A DNA stretch of 64,000 nt, taken from Cardinalis cardinalis (lineage: Eukaryota > Chordata > Aves > Passeriformes > Cardinalidae). Shown here piece after piece: positions 1 through 12,035 of the stretch. Made by a program: the position numbers and the translations under genes. Location of the stretch: the NCBI GenBank assembly GCA_014549065.1, contig JACDOX010000015.1, positions 9,094,837 through 9,158,836 of the forward strand, in the 5' to 3' direction. Numbering within the stretch: the first letter of the stretch is position 1; each line of letters opens with the position of its first letter. Below the pieces are notes generated by a model. It saw only the letters and a program-made list of their open reading frames with translations. It did not search any database and was not told the origin of the DNA.

Positions 1-1613
1 CTGGCCTCTGCCCTGCTGCCTGCAACTGCTCCCTGCTGACAGCCTGCCAGGGGATTAGCCAACACTGGCAATACCAATTTGTGAGCAATTCACAAAAGCA
101 GACCAGATGGAGGCTGATGGAGAGTCACAAGGTGCCTGTCTATAGTCCTGTCACATGGATTCCTGTGGCAAGAGTAACATCAACTTGTTTGCCATAGCAT
201 TAAGATTTTTTATCACAGAATATGCTGAGCTGGAAGGGGNCCAAAAGGATCATCAAGCCCAACTCTTGGCCCTGCACAGGACCACCTCAAGAATCCCACA
301 AGGGACCTCAGAGTTTCTTGAACTCTGTCAAGCTGGTGCTGTGACCACTTCCCTGGGGAGCCTGTTCCAGGGTCCAACTACTCTCTGGGTAAGAACCTTT
401 TCCTAGCACCCAAGCTAGACCCAATCTTGTAGCTAACNTCTCAAGACAGCCCTTGTTCTGGATACTCGGGTTTATAAAAGCATTNAAAAGAAAATGCTGA
501 ATATGATATTGTTGTCTTCATTATGAAGGGTGGCACTTTAAAACCTGTCATATTTTTTCTGGAAAAATGAAGGACCAGGTTTTAGACATGTCAACATTAC
601 TGAGTTTACTGGAAGCAATATTTACTTCCAGAGGTCATGCTTAAAAGGCCTGAGTTCCAGCTAAGCCCTTGAACCTGGCCAAATGAAACAACCAGGATCC
701 TACACAGTCTCTTAGAGGCTTTAAGCAGTTGTAAAAAATTCAGAGACAACTTGTAGTAAATATTACAAACAAAATCTTGAGATGGCACTTAGTATCTGAA
801 CTCAGTCCAGAGAGACTGCTGGCACTGGAGCTCTAAAATGAAAGTATGGATTGACTTAACAATTCAAAAGGAAAGCAACAGATAAAGCACAGTCCTGCTC
901 TTCTCCTTCCCATTCCACATGCTCCTACCACTATCCTTTGGCTGGCACTACCAATGCTCTGATTCCACTGGTGAGCTGTNTCTGGGAGCTTAAAAAAACA
1001 ACAAAGACAAAATCAAAGGTTTTTATCTTCCTGAATTTGTTTGCCACAAAAGCAGAGTCACCCTGACCTCTGCTACAAAGGGGAGACCAAACATCTGAAG
1101 GGCAAGGAAAGCAGATACTCCTCTTGGATAGCAATTAAATGGGTGAGCCCTAATGTCAAACCACAGCCTGAAACACTGTCTTCAAGAAGTGCTGAGGACC
1201 TGCCCTGGAAGAATCAGAAAACTTGAAAAACTATTTTCATTTATTCCCCCCTAAAATGGAAGGCTACAAAAGTACTCAGCCACTCTGTAAACAGAGACCT
1301 CAGATGCATTAAGAAACAAAAAATAAGGAAAGCCTTGGTGGTGGGGATATCAAGTTACACTGTGCAGAGGCAGAAATGCTTACTGTTAGGAAGGGGTGCC
1401 GAGAGTTCTGTAAAACCCGGTTTTCTGTCAGCGTGTGTGCTACTTCATCCTGAAATGCAAGCAGAAGGAGATCAGCAAAGTGATTCCCCAGATCAGGGAT
1501 TCATTTTAAACACTAACAGAGCAATTATTTACAACTACTCTGAGAATCCTTCCCATGACTTGACAAAGGCTGCATCAAGGTAAACCACATCCCAAAGTTT
1601 CCCATCTACTCAC
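1..1613 (-). other. AKT1: AKT1 intron downstream of the fifth coding exon (partial)
   Basis: This sequence lies 3' of the K189 exon and runs off the left edge. It holds a CR1 3'-end fragment at 213-445. No exon for the next kinase segment (beginning around residue 190, VAHTLTE) is present. Confidence 0.75.
213..445 (-). mobile_element. CR1 LINE 3'-end fragment
   Basis: Read on the plus strand it begins with the reverse complement of a CR1 3' terminus (TCACAGAATATGCTGAGCTGG) and continues through the CR1 3' region. Recognisable parts are CAAGCCCAACTCTTGGCCCTGCAC and CTTCCCTGGGGAGCCTGTTCCAG. The element is therefore on the minus strand, truncated at its 5' end as is usual for CR1. Confidence 0.85.
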
Positions 1614-1745
1614 CTTTGCTACAATAACTTCCTTCTTCAGAATTTTCATAGCGTAATACCGTCCAGTTGCTTTTTCTTTAACTAAAATGACCTTTCCAAA
1701 AGTGCCTTTTCCCAGTAGCTTAAGGTATTCAAACTCATTCATGGT
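1614..1745 (-). CDS. AKT1: AKT1 fifth coding exon, residues T146 to K189 (start of kinase domain)
   Basis: The acceptor is GTTAACAG|ACCATG and the donor GCAAAG|GTGAGTAG. It is exactly 44 codons, phase 0 at both ends. It encodes the first strands of the AGC kinase N-lobe: the glycine-rich loop GKGTFGKV (residues 157-164) and the ATP-anchoring lysine K179 in [10 protein letters not shown]. Replacing that lysine abolishes activity in human AKT1. It is the last coding exon in the window; the alphaC helix onward lies off the left edge. V187 in EVIVAK matches AKT1, whereas AKT3 has EVIIAK. Confidence 0.96.
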
Positions 1746-2282
1746 CTGTTAACGATACAGATAAAGAAGAAATNAATTACATGATCTAACAAGAAGTCTA
1801 TTATTCTCAGACCAGAATTTCTCATTCACGTGAGAATGCATCGCATATGTCGCACATGTGGGTTTTTTAATCCTTTTGTTTAGTAGAATTCAGGAGCAGA
1901 AATGATTCTTCCACAAAACCGAATGCCAGTGCACTCCCAAAGATAATCAATCAAACTATCTACAGAAAACCATAAGCTTTCAATTAACTGAACACTCTGT
2001 NGCATGACTCAACACTGAACTGTACAATAACACTGAACATATTAATCCATAGCATCCTGACCTCTTAGCCAGTGCAGACATTCATTAAAAGGCACATGCT
2101 GCTCTGATTCCAGGGATTAAACCCACACATTTTTTCTGATGTTCCCCACCTCTCTAGGAGATCAGTTTTCTTGTGCTTCATTGAGCAGTACCAAAAACCA
2201 GAGACAAAATGACTCCCTGTAAGGTCTCTATCTACTCACTCAATGGGACTTTTGAAAGGGCTTTCCAGTGGTTCATGCACTC

Positions 2283-2895
2283 TGAGTTGGACACATGGGG
2301 GAAATACCAANCAGATATTCTCATGAGGTCAGAACAACACAAAATACTTACTGACAAACTTTAGAAATTCAGGGAACTTTGGTAAAGGTTTACTGCAATA
2401 TCCAATCAACATAAAACACTTCTCACAGCATTAACTTGGACCATTCAACTTAGCAAACTATAAACCCATTTAATGGTAAGTTACTCAAAATATTCCAACA
2501 AGAGGGAATGAGGAGAAAAAGACAGGAAAGATCTAGGAAAGCACACATACAGCTACCAGCTCCTGGGNTCCAGCTGTGTTCAGACAAACTCTAAGAACAG
2601 GTAGGCTCTAGACAAGNTGACGGCCTCGTGTTTGGCCCTAAATATTCCTTGGCCTTCATGGGTCTTTTCCCATGGTGGGACTGGTGGTCATTTGGCCTCT
2701 CAGGAGCTGGGTTAGGGGAGAATGGAGCACTGCCTGTGGTGTGTCAGTGACTGGCAGCTCTGCCTGGCTGGGATACAGGCTCTGGGGAGAGGTGGGGCAC
2801 TTCACTGCCTCACCAGAGCAAGGTCTCACNTGTTCCTTCCTCCACATATGCATCCCACAATTTCTTGAGACATCACATTTTTCCAATCTCTGATA
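2283..2895 (-). repeat. 3' LTR of the intronic LTR element (left copy)
   Basis: It is 613 bp and co-linear with 6281-6891 at an offset close to 4000. It shares the TATA-like TATTTAGGG (about 2638-2646) and AGTAAA (2394-2389). The 92 bp at 2679-2770 are identical to 6679-6770 while the flanking parts have diverged. Confidence 0.65.
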
Positions 2896-5634
2896 AACAC
2901 CCTATGCCTTGAGACAGGACCACAGGAATGGTACCTTTCCTCTTGTGGTCTGACCTAGCAGACAGAGCAGAAAGGAAAGAAGAGGAAAGTACACTAAAAC
3001 CCATATAATGGGCTATTGCTATTCTAATAACCAAAACATAAGTCCAGTTAGTATTCTCCTATGCAGTGCTCTCCACTCCCTCCTCACTGCAGGTGAGGTG
3101 AGATGCAAATCAGGATCTGGGGGAAGAGTTCATGAACCATTCTTTTAGCTGCAGTGCCTGTAGAGTCCAGGTGTTTAGTCCATGATTTCCTGTGTGTTCC
3201 TTGAGACAGCACTCCTTTTCTGGGAGGTTTTAGACAATTTTATGCAATTATTTTTGGAACTTGCTGGACCTGTAAGCTGGGTCCCAAAGTAGCTTCGTAA
3301 GTTCAGTTTAGGATTCTCTATGACTTATTGATAGTGCAATACATCGCACTCCTTGTCAAACTCTGTAAGGATCAACAGTTAAGCTGTTTTGNCTTTTGGA
3401 GTCCATTATCTTATAGGTCCAGGTATCAGCACCACCAGAACAAATATACATGTCCCAAATTGCCANTGTTATCCCTCCCACCAAGCAGGTTTCAGGGGGA
3501 TTTCCAGAACCTGCACCCAGGGAAAGAGGAAGAGGTCAGTGGGCACCATGGGAAACAACATTCAGTAAAATTCTACTAATTAATCATCCGAATTGCCTCA
3601 GGGATGGGGTCCAATACACACCAACACTCAGTCATTCCAATCTCCTCAGCACATAATTTTAGTCAAGGCCCCAGANACTTTCCAACTTTACCAGACTCTT
3701 CAGTTCTCAAACCCCAAATTTTTTTTCTCTTAATCACTTATGCCTTCTTCATCTACAGCTGGAACTTCCCAGCTCCATTGTCAGCTCCTTTTCTCCTTCA
3801 TTCCAGGGCCACCAACAGCTCAACATTCCCTGCTTCTCTACAATCATGCCTCACACATTGCTCATCATTACTACACACATTTCCCTTAATACAGTAATTC
3901 TGTATTCTTCACTGAGAAGATAGGAAGGGGTACATAAACTTGTTTCCATCATCATACGAAATCCTATGTGTGAGCTCCCAAAACTAAACTGGAGGGAGGA
4001 ATCTTTCCACTCACTCTGGCAACCAGCGGGAAAATATTAACATCTCAAAATATTGCAGCAATAAACTTATACAAACATATATGAACANAAATATCTTAAA
4101 ACCCTTCAAGACNAAAANATGTAAACNCTTGATGCAGCAAAGGACAGCAANTCCCCTGTCCTATCACCATTTCATCCTCTCATGGATGAGAACACTTGGT
4201 CCCACTAAGACCTACTTCAAAAAGAGGAAGCATCTACTTGGCAATCTTNTGTGTTCTCTGCTATAGAAAGTTTAATTGAATAATTAACAGTCTGNGAAAA
4301 TAACCTTAGAACATATAAAAAATGCAACCATCACTAATGAAAATTAAGTTATCTAGTACCTTAACAACACTGATGAGCATTCTTACCCATGTAGGCCAAC
4401 TTGAATTAGAGTAGCCAGCCATTCTTTTTAGGCCTTTTCACTTTAAACAAAACAGTTTTCATCTACATATTCTGTTACATCCAATTTTGCAAATTTGGAC
4501 TCCAGTCCAAAAGCCAACCAATAACATATATTTGTTATATGTGTGTGATGGTAGAGTGGTTCTCAGGGAAAAGGACACCGCTCTCGTTTCTTTCGTGCTC
4601 ACTACCTTGAAACCATACTTGCTACTACAATGGTTAGGTACCAAGTCCTGCTAGGATGGTCAACTAAACCAGGAGCAAACAACTGTGCTGGCATACTGGG
4701 GACNCTGTTCTGAAAATACAAGATGATAAACCATTTAATGTATTTCATTTTAGATTTCAGATTTCACTGCAGCTTTCTCTCCATTGGGTTTGCTGCTTGC
4801 TATATTGTCCAATACAGTCCATCTGTGCTCCTCTTTGTCCAGAGCTGACTTTAATCACATAATTTAGATGTCTCCAGCTGCAGATCTCACAGCTGTGTGT
4901 ATAGTTAGAGTCCTTTCCACTTCTGCTTAAGCAGCTCCTTATTCCACTTCCAGACACACACCGAGTCTCCTGCCTGGTCAGGATATACTTGAACATGCAG
5001 AGTTACTACCAAGACTAAAACAACAAACTTGCACAATGACAAAAGTATTTTTCCCCCACAGGTTACGGATTCTGCAGTCCCACCTCTGGCGGTGGCCAGG
5101 CTCAGTATCCCCTGCTGCCAGGCAGGGTGGGAGGAGCTTGCAAAGCTCCACTGCAAATACAGGGAAACTTCGAGGGTATTTGAATTCAACACCCTCTCCC
5201 ACTTTNTGAAGCTGGCACTAAGAGTTTTTTGTCTCGGGCTTGATCTTTANATTTTGCAATAAATAACAATAACATTGGAGAAGGCCAACAGGGCAACTGG
5301 CTGTTTCCCATGCACTGGCTGGAAGCCCATTGCCTGCCATACTCCTTCAGTAATTTTACCACATGCTGGAGTGGGGAGAGGCAGGAGTTTTTTCCCCTCC
5401 AACAAATATAAACTCTAGTATAAACAGGTTTAAACTTTTCACACAATAGGCTGCTCCCTTCTCAAAAAGCTTTTTTTCACTCCCCATCAGAGAAAATTTC
5501 AAAACATTCTCAGTTTCATTTTCTTTAGGATGACTGCTAATTTTCCTTGCAAATTAACCAACTCTGTTGCAGAGCGTGATATCATCACCATCACCTCTGC
5601 CTTTGGATAGCAGGGCTGGGGGNGAGGGCCAGTG

Positions 5635-5820
5635 GGGGTTGGCTTTGCTGAGTCAAACCCTCCTCCAAGGTGTGGAGGGAGGTGACATGAGTGACATCGT
5701 GCTCAGGAGTCCCACCTCTTCATTTTTTACCGATGGGNGGCGTTTATGGTTTGGGGAGGGGTTTGGCTTTGCTGCATCAAACTCCTCCGAAGAGCTGAGA
5801 GGGTTGAAATCACCGTCAGG
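5635..5820. repeat. Imperfect internal duplication within the LTR element
   Basis: The segment GGGGTTGGCTTTGCTG... at 5635 recurs as GGGGTTTGGCTTTGCTG... at 5758, 123 bases later. In both copies it is followed by TCAAAC, TCCTCC, AAG and GAGGG at matching spacing. This looks like an old tandem duplication inside the element, near the presumed gag end. Confidence 0.5.
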
Positions 5821-6280
5821 GAGGCACAACTCCTCCCCTAGGCTGGATTCCCTGGTTCATCCTCCACAGCTTCCTCAATGGTGTTAATCTGCAACTCTAA
5901 AGCTCTTTGGTTCCTGCACAAAGTTGCTTAACAGGTTTCTCAGGTTTCGGGCTAGTTGCTTTTGGGCTGTTAATTCTCACTCCACCCTGAGGCGAGCTAT
6001 TGTTTCAACCTCCGAGGCAATTTGCAACTTCATCAGCTCTTTCTCTGGCCCTTCCAACACGTGCTTCTTTATCTTTCTGGGCAGCCATTTAGGACTCCGA
6101 AGCGGAAGCCCCACCAGGCAGTTTTTTCCCTTCTTTTGACAAAGCTTCAATATATACCTGTGTTTTCTGCCAGATTTTCTCAGACAACATGTCTGTGTCT
6201 GATCAAGCTTGTATACCTTGGATTCCATGACCTTTTTGCCAGAAAACACAGGTTTTGACAGAAAACTACCATCCTTATTC

Positions 6281-6891
6281 TGAGCTGGACACACAGAAGA
6301 AATACCAACCAGATATTCTCATGAGGTCAAAACAACACACAGCACTTACTGGCAAACTTTAGAAATTCAGGCAACTTTGGATAAAAGTTTACTACAATAT
6401 CCAATCAACATAAAACACTTCTTACAGCATTAACTTGGACCAGTCACCTTAGCAGCTATAAATCCATTTAAGGATAAGTTACTCAAAATACTCCAACAAG
6501 AGGGAATGAGGAGAAAAAGACAGGAAAGATCTAGGAAAGCACACACACAGCTACCAGCTCCTGGGTTCCAGCTGTGTTCAGACAGAAACTCCAAGAACAG
6601 GCAGGCTCTAGACAAGGTGATGGCCTTGTGTTGGACCCTAAATATCCCTTGGCCTTCACCGGCCCTTTCCCCAGGTGAGACTGGTGGTCATTTGGCCTCT
6701 CAGGAGCTGGGTTAGGGGAGAATGGAGCACTGCCTGTGGTGTGTCAGTGACTGGCAGCTCTGCCTGGCTGAGACACAAGCTCTAGGAAGGTGTGGGGCAT
6801 TTCACTGTCTCACCAGAGCAAGGCCTCACCTGTCCCTTCCCCACACACATATACCCCAAAATATCTTGAGACATCTTTCCAGTCTCTGACA
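6281..6891 (-). repeat. 5' LTR of the intronic LTR element (right copy)
   Basis: It is 611 bp, with minus-strand termini TGTCAGAGAC...CCAGCTCA. A TATA-like ATATTTAGGG lies near 6641-6650 and AGTAAA at 6393-6388. Roughly a tenth of aligned positions differ from the left copy by eye, so the insertion is old. Possible target duplication traces (CACTC before 2283, CACTG after 6887) would require slightly different LTR ends and are not convincing. Confidence 0.65.
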
Positions 6892-8223
6892 CTGCATCCC
6901 AGGTCAGCCATTTACTCTGATTAGTTTCACCATGAGGAAAAACATTGGAGGAATCAGAGGCTGAGCACAGACTGTACCATTGGATCAGTGGCCATTGGCA
7001 ACACAGCAACAATAGGACTGACACAACCAAAGGCTGCTGCAGCCTCAGCTTGGGAAAAAAATTAAGATGCCCCCAACAGCAAACTTCCATATTCTTCCCT
7101 AGAGCTGGGTGAGGAGATTTTCTGCCAAATTGCTCAATACACTTGATGTCAGGACCCCAATAATAATTTTGGTTATCCTCACTAACATGTCCAGGAAGAG
7201 AGTCACTGTTTCAGAAGATGTATCCATCTCATGATGAACGACGTGGTTCTTGCATTTCTATGAAGGACTCCTCAGCAAGAGCAGGATCTGTTTAGCCAAA
7301 GATCCAGAAGCCTGCTGGCAAGCTCTGACACAGGTAGCTTAAATTAAAGTAGCCAACCACATCACTCTGAAAGCACTGACATGACACAAGGGTAACACAC
7401 AAGCTTCGTGAAGACACTGGTGGATATCTTGTTATAGAAAAACNTCATCGGTTTTCCCAAAACTGAAACAAATTTACGAAAGTGGGTGAGGATGACAATG
7501 GTGAGATGAAGACACAAGGAAGTGCCCACCTAAAATCCACAGACAATGGATTTGCATGGGGAAAGGTTTTATCAATTCCGTCCTGCAGGAACAGGTGGGA
7601 ACACTTTTGAAAACAGAAATACGAAGAGAACACAATGGGGTAGAAAGAAATANAGGGGAGTTAAAGACAGATACCTAAAAAGGTTCAACAGGGCAAAGAT
7701 CTCCTCTGGNACATACTCATGTCATGGAAGGCCATTCCTTAGCTGGCCCTCTGCATTCAGACTATGTAGTGCCTAAAGCAAAACCCCAAGTTGTAGGAGC
7801 ACTATGGACAGACACTGCAGTGGCTGACTAGAGTTAGCCTAAAACCTTCATCTAGAGCAATTAAATCCATGGACCCACCCTAAATCCTGCAAATCCATCA
7901 GAATACCTCTGCACCAGCCTGCAAGGAGTTTAGANAGTCACAAGGTGCAGCAGGAGCTTTGGTTTCAGGCTCTGTACAACTGGAAAATGGGCAAACCAAA
8001 GCCAGACCTGAGCTGGCCTTGAAAGCTATCCAGTAAGGACACGTGAACTCAGAACTCTGGCAGACCCAGGCAGGCTCTGCTCAGCTGAGACAATTGTTTC
8101 CTCCAGAAGCTGCATCTACAGCCAGTCATGTAATTGTCAGGGGTACAGACACAGCTTGATGGCTACTTCTTTTCTACATTTGAGAAGACCTAAAAACCAG
8201 TCATTCCTGCTATATCCACTTAC

Positions 8224-8371
8224 CACTTTGTGTTTTGGCTTTGTCATAGAAACTTCCATTTCTTCGGCACCTGAATTATCACTGGGAGAGCCAGATCTGA
8301 AATCCATCATCTCTTCTTCTTGTTTCTTGAGGCTGTCAGCTACTGTTTGGATGGCTTTTGTCCATTCTTCC
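8224..8371 (-). CDS. AKT1: AKT1 fourth coding exon, residues R96 to V145 (PH C-terminal helix and linker)
   Basis: The acceptor is TTTTGCCAG|GGAAGAATGG and the donor AAAGTG|GTAAGTGG. The 148 bp are one base completing R96 and 49 codons. They encode the C-terminal PH helix (EEWTKAIQTVADSLKK) and the flexible acidic linker to the kinase domain. Linker phosphosites S124 (in SGSPSD) and S129 (CK2 site) are in register with human AKT1. Lysine at 101, serine at 109 and methionine at 117 differ from human (T101, G109, E117). They lie in the helix or linker, away from ligand-binding residues. Confidence 0.95.
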
Positions 8372-11128
8372 CTGGCAAAATATAGGCAAAGGCATTAATT
8401 ACTTGTGGCTTTAGATGACCATCTGCCATGGCAAGGATCACCAAGGAATACAGAGCCACTAATACTCTCTCATGAATCAATGGAAGATATGATGAATTAT
8501 GTGCATTTTCAAGCACTATAAAAATGCATTTTTAAAATCTTTATTATCATACTAGAAACAAGAGACAACTGAAGTCCTCCCAGTCTGGANATAATACAAG
8601 ACTTTTTGGATAACAGAATTTCTAATGGGCATTCAGTCAACAGCTCAGGATATGACCTGGTCATACAGANATTTACATAACCAAAACAGACTTGCCAAAA
8701 TTAAAAAGCAAAAGGCTTACACAAAGCAATTACAGACAGTTTCTACATTTCTGTGGTGCACTGAAACACACATCCAACTCCTGGGGACACTATGGCACCT
8801 CTTCAAACACGTATCCCGAATTTTAGTGGCTGTAGTGGCAAGAGATGTTCTTGGAAAAGGTCTTAAAGCTCAGGACACTTAGGTTATTCTTCTNTTGTAA
8901 AGATGATGACATTAGTACGGCAATTGCTGTGTAAACTTNAGCAGAATGTCAGCAAAAGCAGTGACATTTCATCTTAGGCACAGGTCTTGGTTACGATAAA
9001 GTTTCCACAGCTGTTTCAGCAACCAGTGCTCTAACAGTGACCCCTTCAACTCCCATGGAGACAACTTCCACTCCAGTGTCCTTGGGGAGATTTCACACCT
9101 TTGAAGCTACTGAAGTGAAAGTTCTTGGCCTTCACTCAATTTCACTGCAAATTTATTGAACATAAAGAATACAACTCATAAGGGCTTCCAGGGTCTCAGG
9201 ACAGGCTTTAAAGACACACACAGGGGCTAAAAACACATCCAGTGGACTATCTGCACTTGCATGTTTACTGCCTTTTGTATATGCAGAGAACAGGANGTGG
9301 TGATTTAGTTGGTGTTTCTAGGGACTGGTTAAATTCTTCTCCTAAGGACATCTCAGGTAAAATATTTTGCTACTACAGCAGNATCAGCAGCAGCCAATGC
9401 TGAACAACTCTGTGCACAATCTGCAGTGCCATCCTTATCAATGTCCAATATTCACTGGTCCTATGAAGCTGGTTTTTTTTTAAAAAATCGTATTTGAACA
9501 TATGAGTTTTCATTTATAATGAATGCAAGAGGCAGATCATTCCCCAGAGGAAGCNAAGTCCATGGGAAAAAGTGTCCAACACAAGATTTAAATAAAAATT
9601 GCACCACACAAGGTCTTTCCTGCCTTGTGCATTTTTATTTTGGATTTTGCCTGAATTGTGCACAATTCACCCAGCCCTGTACGGGGCAGCAAGGTGATAT
9701 CAAACATTCAGAACATTCTCCCTATCCTCCCAGCAGAGACTGCTCCATTCACCATCCCTGACACATTCCCTTATTTACTAGGCATATTTTTACATTCAAA
9801 ATTATTACAAAAAGAACTTCTTCTTCCACACTTTTCTCTCTCCATTTCTTTCAAAAAAGCAAACATTGGTTCTAAAGGCATACAGAAAGCTAAAGGCATG
9901 TTGACCTTCATATCTCTTGTTATTGACTTGGTTGAGATCTCAGCCCTCCTGAAGTGAGTATCTTTGATTTCTGGGAGAACAGAATTTCACCCTCAGCTTT
10001 TATGTCTCAAGAGTACACAACAGAGGTGACTAACACTCTGAGCCCTGAAGTGTCACAAAGCTGACTTAATTGGCTAGGAGGGAACAAAACAAGACTGAAA
10101 TACAATCTTCCCCCAAGTGGAAACTGCTATTCACTCCCTTTAGGGTCAGTGACCACCAAGTTCCTAAAAGAAACAAGGACAAGTTTCTTTTTCTTTGCTT
10201 TTAATTTGACTAAACCTTCTTCTGATCATTGAAACAGAATCAAAAGCAATAATAAGGAGCATGCAAAGTGCATGCAAAGGCTATGAAAGAAATAAATGAG
10301 GAATTCTTGATAGAATTTACTGGTCTTCAAAATAAACATGTGCTAGGATCATATCTAGGGAGGACCAGGCCTTTAAGATATCCTCTCCNTTAGGGCAATG
10401 ATACTGGAATAATTTGAGTTCCATTTCTGGAGAGAAAGTAAATATTTAAATACTCAGTTGCTGTATTATAGCTGTGCTGGAAAACTGTTTTCTCTAGAGG
10501 TAAGAGATCAATTCTCCAATGATGAGAGCACAGGATGTAGCTCTTAGCTTTGTTTCCTAAAAGATGAAACAGAAATCTGCACCTGCAGCAGATAACTATC
10601 ACCTTTATTATCTAATTTGCATAAAACATTAGCAATCAGCAATGATACAACTAACTTTTCCTTTAGAAATAGGGTGTCTAAATAGANTTTAAAAGGTCAC
10701 TATTTTGATACAACTCAACTCTGCCTGAATCTCTATTTCATTTGTGCTCATCCTTCCAGAAACTCCCAGGTCAGAAACCCTTCATTTNACATACCACAAC
10801 ATTTCCAGTGAGAAATGAACCTTACATTCCAGAAATAACTACCTGTGTGCTGGTACACACCTGCACCTNTCCGTTTTGGATACCCAACCTAGCAACAATT
10901 CACTTACAAACACTGCTCCAAATCCACTCTCTGAAACCCTCCCTTTAGGGTTGCTTTTATACTGGAAAATGCACTAAAACTGAAGGCACTCAAATTCTTT
11001 GACACTTTTCAGTCCAGACGTACATCATCAGATAAATAAAGAGCTTCAGCAGAGGACTCACTATTAACGCTGAACACTTGCATCTGCTTTTGCAAGGAGT
11101 TTATGCATTAAATATGAATGAAACATAC
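8372..11128 (-). other. AKT1: AKT1 intron between third and fourth coding exons (2.8 kb)
   Basis: This is the shortest intron in the window. I recognise no repeat family, RNA gene or additional exon in it. Composition is ordinary AT-rich. Confidence 0.75.
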
Positions 11129-11240
11129 CGCTCCTCTGGAGTCTCCACATGAAATGTTCTTTCAATTACTGTGGTCCACTGGAGGCATCTAATGATAAAT
11201 GTGTTTGGTTTAGGTCGCTCTGTCTTCATCAGCTGGCACT
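11129..11240 (-). CDS. AKT1: AKT1 third coding exon, residues Q59 to R96 (end of PH domain)
   Basis: The acceptor is GTGGTAG|AGTGCCAG and the donor GAGCG|GTATGTTT. The 112 bp give two bases of Q59, 36 full codons and two bases of R96. It encodes CQLMKTERPKPNTF and onward through the last beta strands of the PH domain. W80, the residue that allosteric PH-kinase interface inhibitors stack on in human AKT1, and R86, a phosphoinositide ligand, are both present. The acceptor lacks a strong uninterrupted pyrimidine tract, but frame and homology leave little doubt. Confidence 0.95.
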
Positions 11241-11944
11241 CTACCACAATCAAGGAAGAAAGAGTCATGGTACATAAGCAGGTTTAAATAATCATTTGTC
11301 TTTATTCTTATCTAGCAAACTGTTGCAATTAATCAGCCATAGAAATCTCTGTAAGTACTTCTTTAGGAGACTTGAGACAATTTACTGTGTTGATGAAACC
11401 AATAAATAGCTTGGGAGATAGCCATCTNAGCAGCTCTGAAATCAAATTCTGCTTTGAAAGGCTCACATTTGGCCTGCCCATAGAGGTAAGCAGAAATGTG
11501 ATGTGATAACACAGAAGCCATTCAGACTCAGGTGCCATACTCTAAAGGTCATCCAGAGCACATGGTCAAAGCTATTTGATAATGTAGCAATTACAGACAC
11601 TGAAACTAAAATCAAGCCCCCACATTCCCTCCTATTGACTTTCCCACACAAAACCCTGTCCATGGGTTCCAGGGAGCTGCAGGAAGAACATCTGATCATT
11701 TTGCAGCAACCTGATGAAGATCAGACTCAGCATTTCCAGTCCTCAAACACTAGAGGGAACATCAAACTGCAAAGGCACCCCCTGAGAAGACCCCGTTCCA
11801 AAAGCCTTCGGGAGAGCTGCAGCAGCCGGGTGCTGCACGGACACGCAGCGAGCAGCCTCCATCCCTGCCAGGCTCTAAGCACAGCCTAAAAAGGCTACAG
11901 AAGTACAGCTACATGCTAAGCCACCACTTCCTTTATCAAAATCT

Positions 11945-12035
11945 TCTATTGAGAGCTGAGTGTAATTTTTTAAATTTTTTTTTTAATTTTTTAATTTTTA
12001 AATTTAATTTTTTCTTAATTTTTAAATTTTACTTT
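11945..12035. repeat. A/T-only low-complexity tract
   Basis: About 90 bases consist almost only of T and A runs (TTTTTAATTTTTTAATTTTT type). Confidence 0.85.

Larger units (their letters stand above)
2283..6891 (-). mobile_element. Decayed LTR element, probably an endogenous retrovirus, minus orientation
   Basis: Two direct repeats of about 610 bp (2283-2895 and 6281-6891) bracket about 3.4 kb of unique sequence. On the minus strand the right copy starts TGTCAGAGAC and ends CCAGCTCA, so it has TG...CA termini as in retroviral LTRs. The left copy has TATC at its start, one base off. An AGTAAA in the right place could be a variant polyadenylation signal. The interior is too short for a full provirus and carries many stops. 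A basic open frame of about 100 codons (5977-6294, minus) begins at the 5' LTR edge and may be a gag remnant, but I cannot match it. I could not identify a clean primer-binding site, polypurine tract or target-site duplication. The alternative is a plain tandem segmental duplication. Confidence 0.65.
1746..8223 (-). other. AKT1: AKT1 intron between fourth and fifth coding exons (6.5 kb), hosting an LTR element
   Basis: About 4.6 kb of this 6.5 kb intron is the decayed LTR element at 2283-6891. The remaining flanks (1746-2282 and 6892-8223) hold nothing I can identify. Confidence 0.8.
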
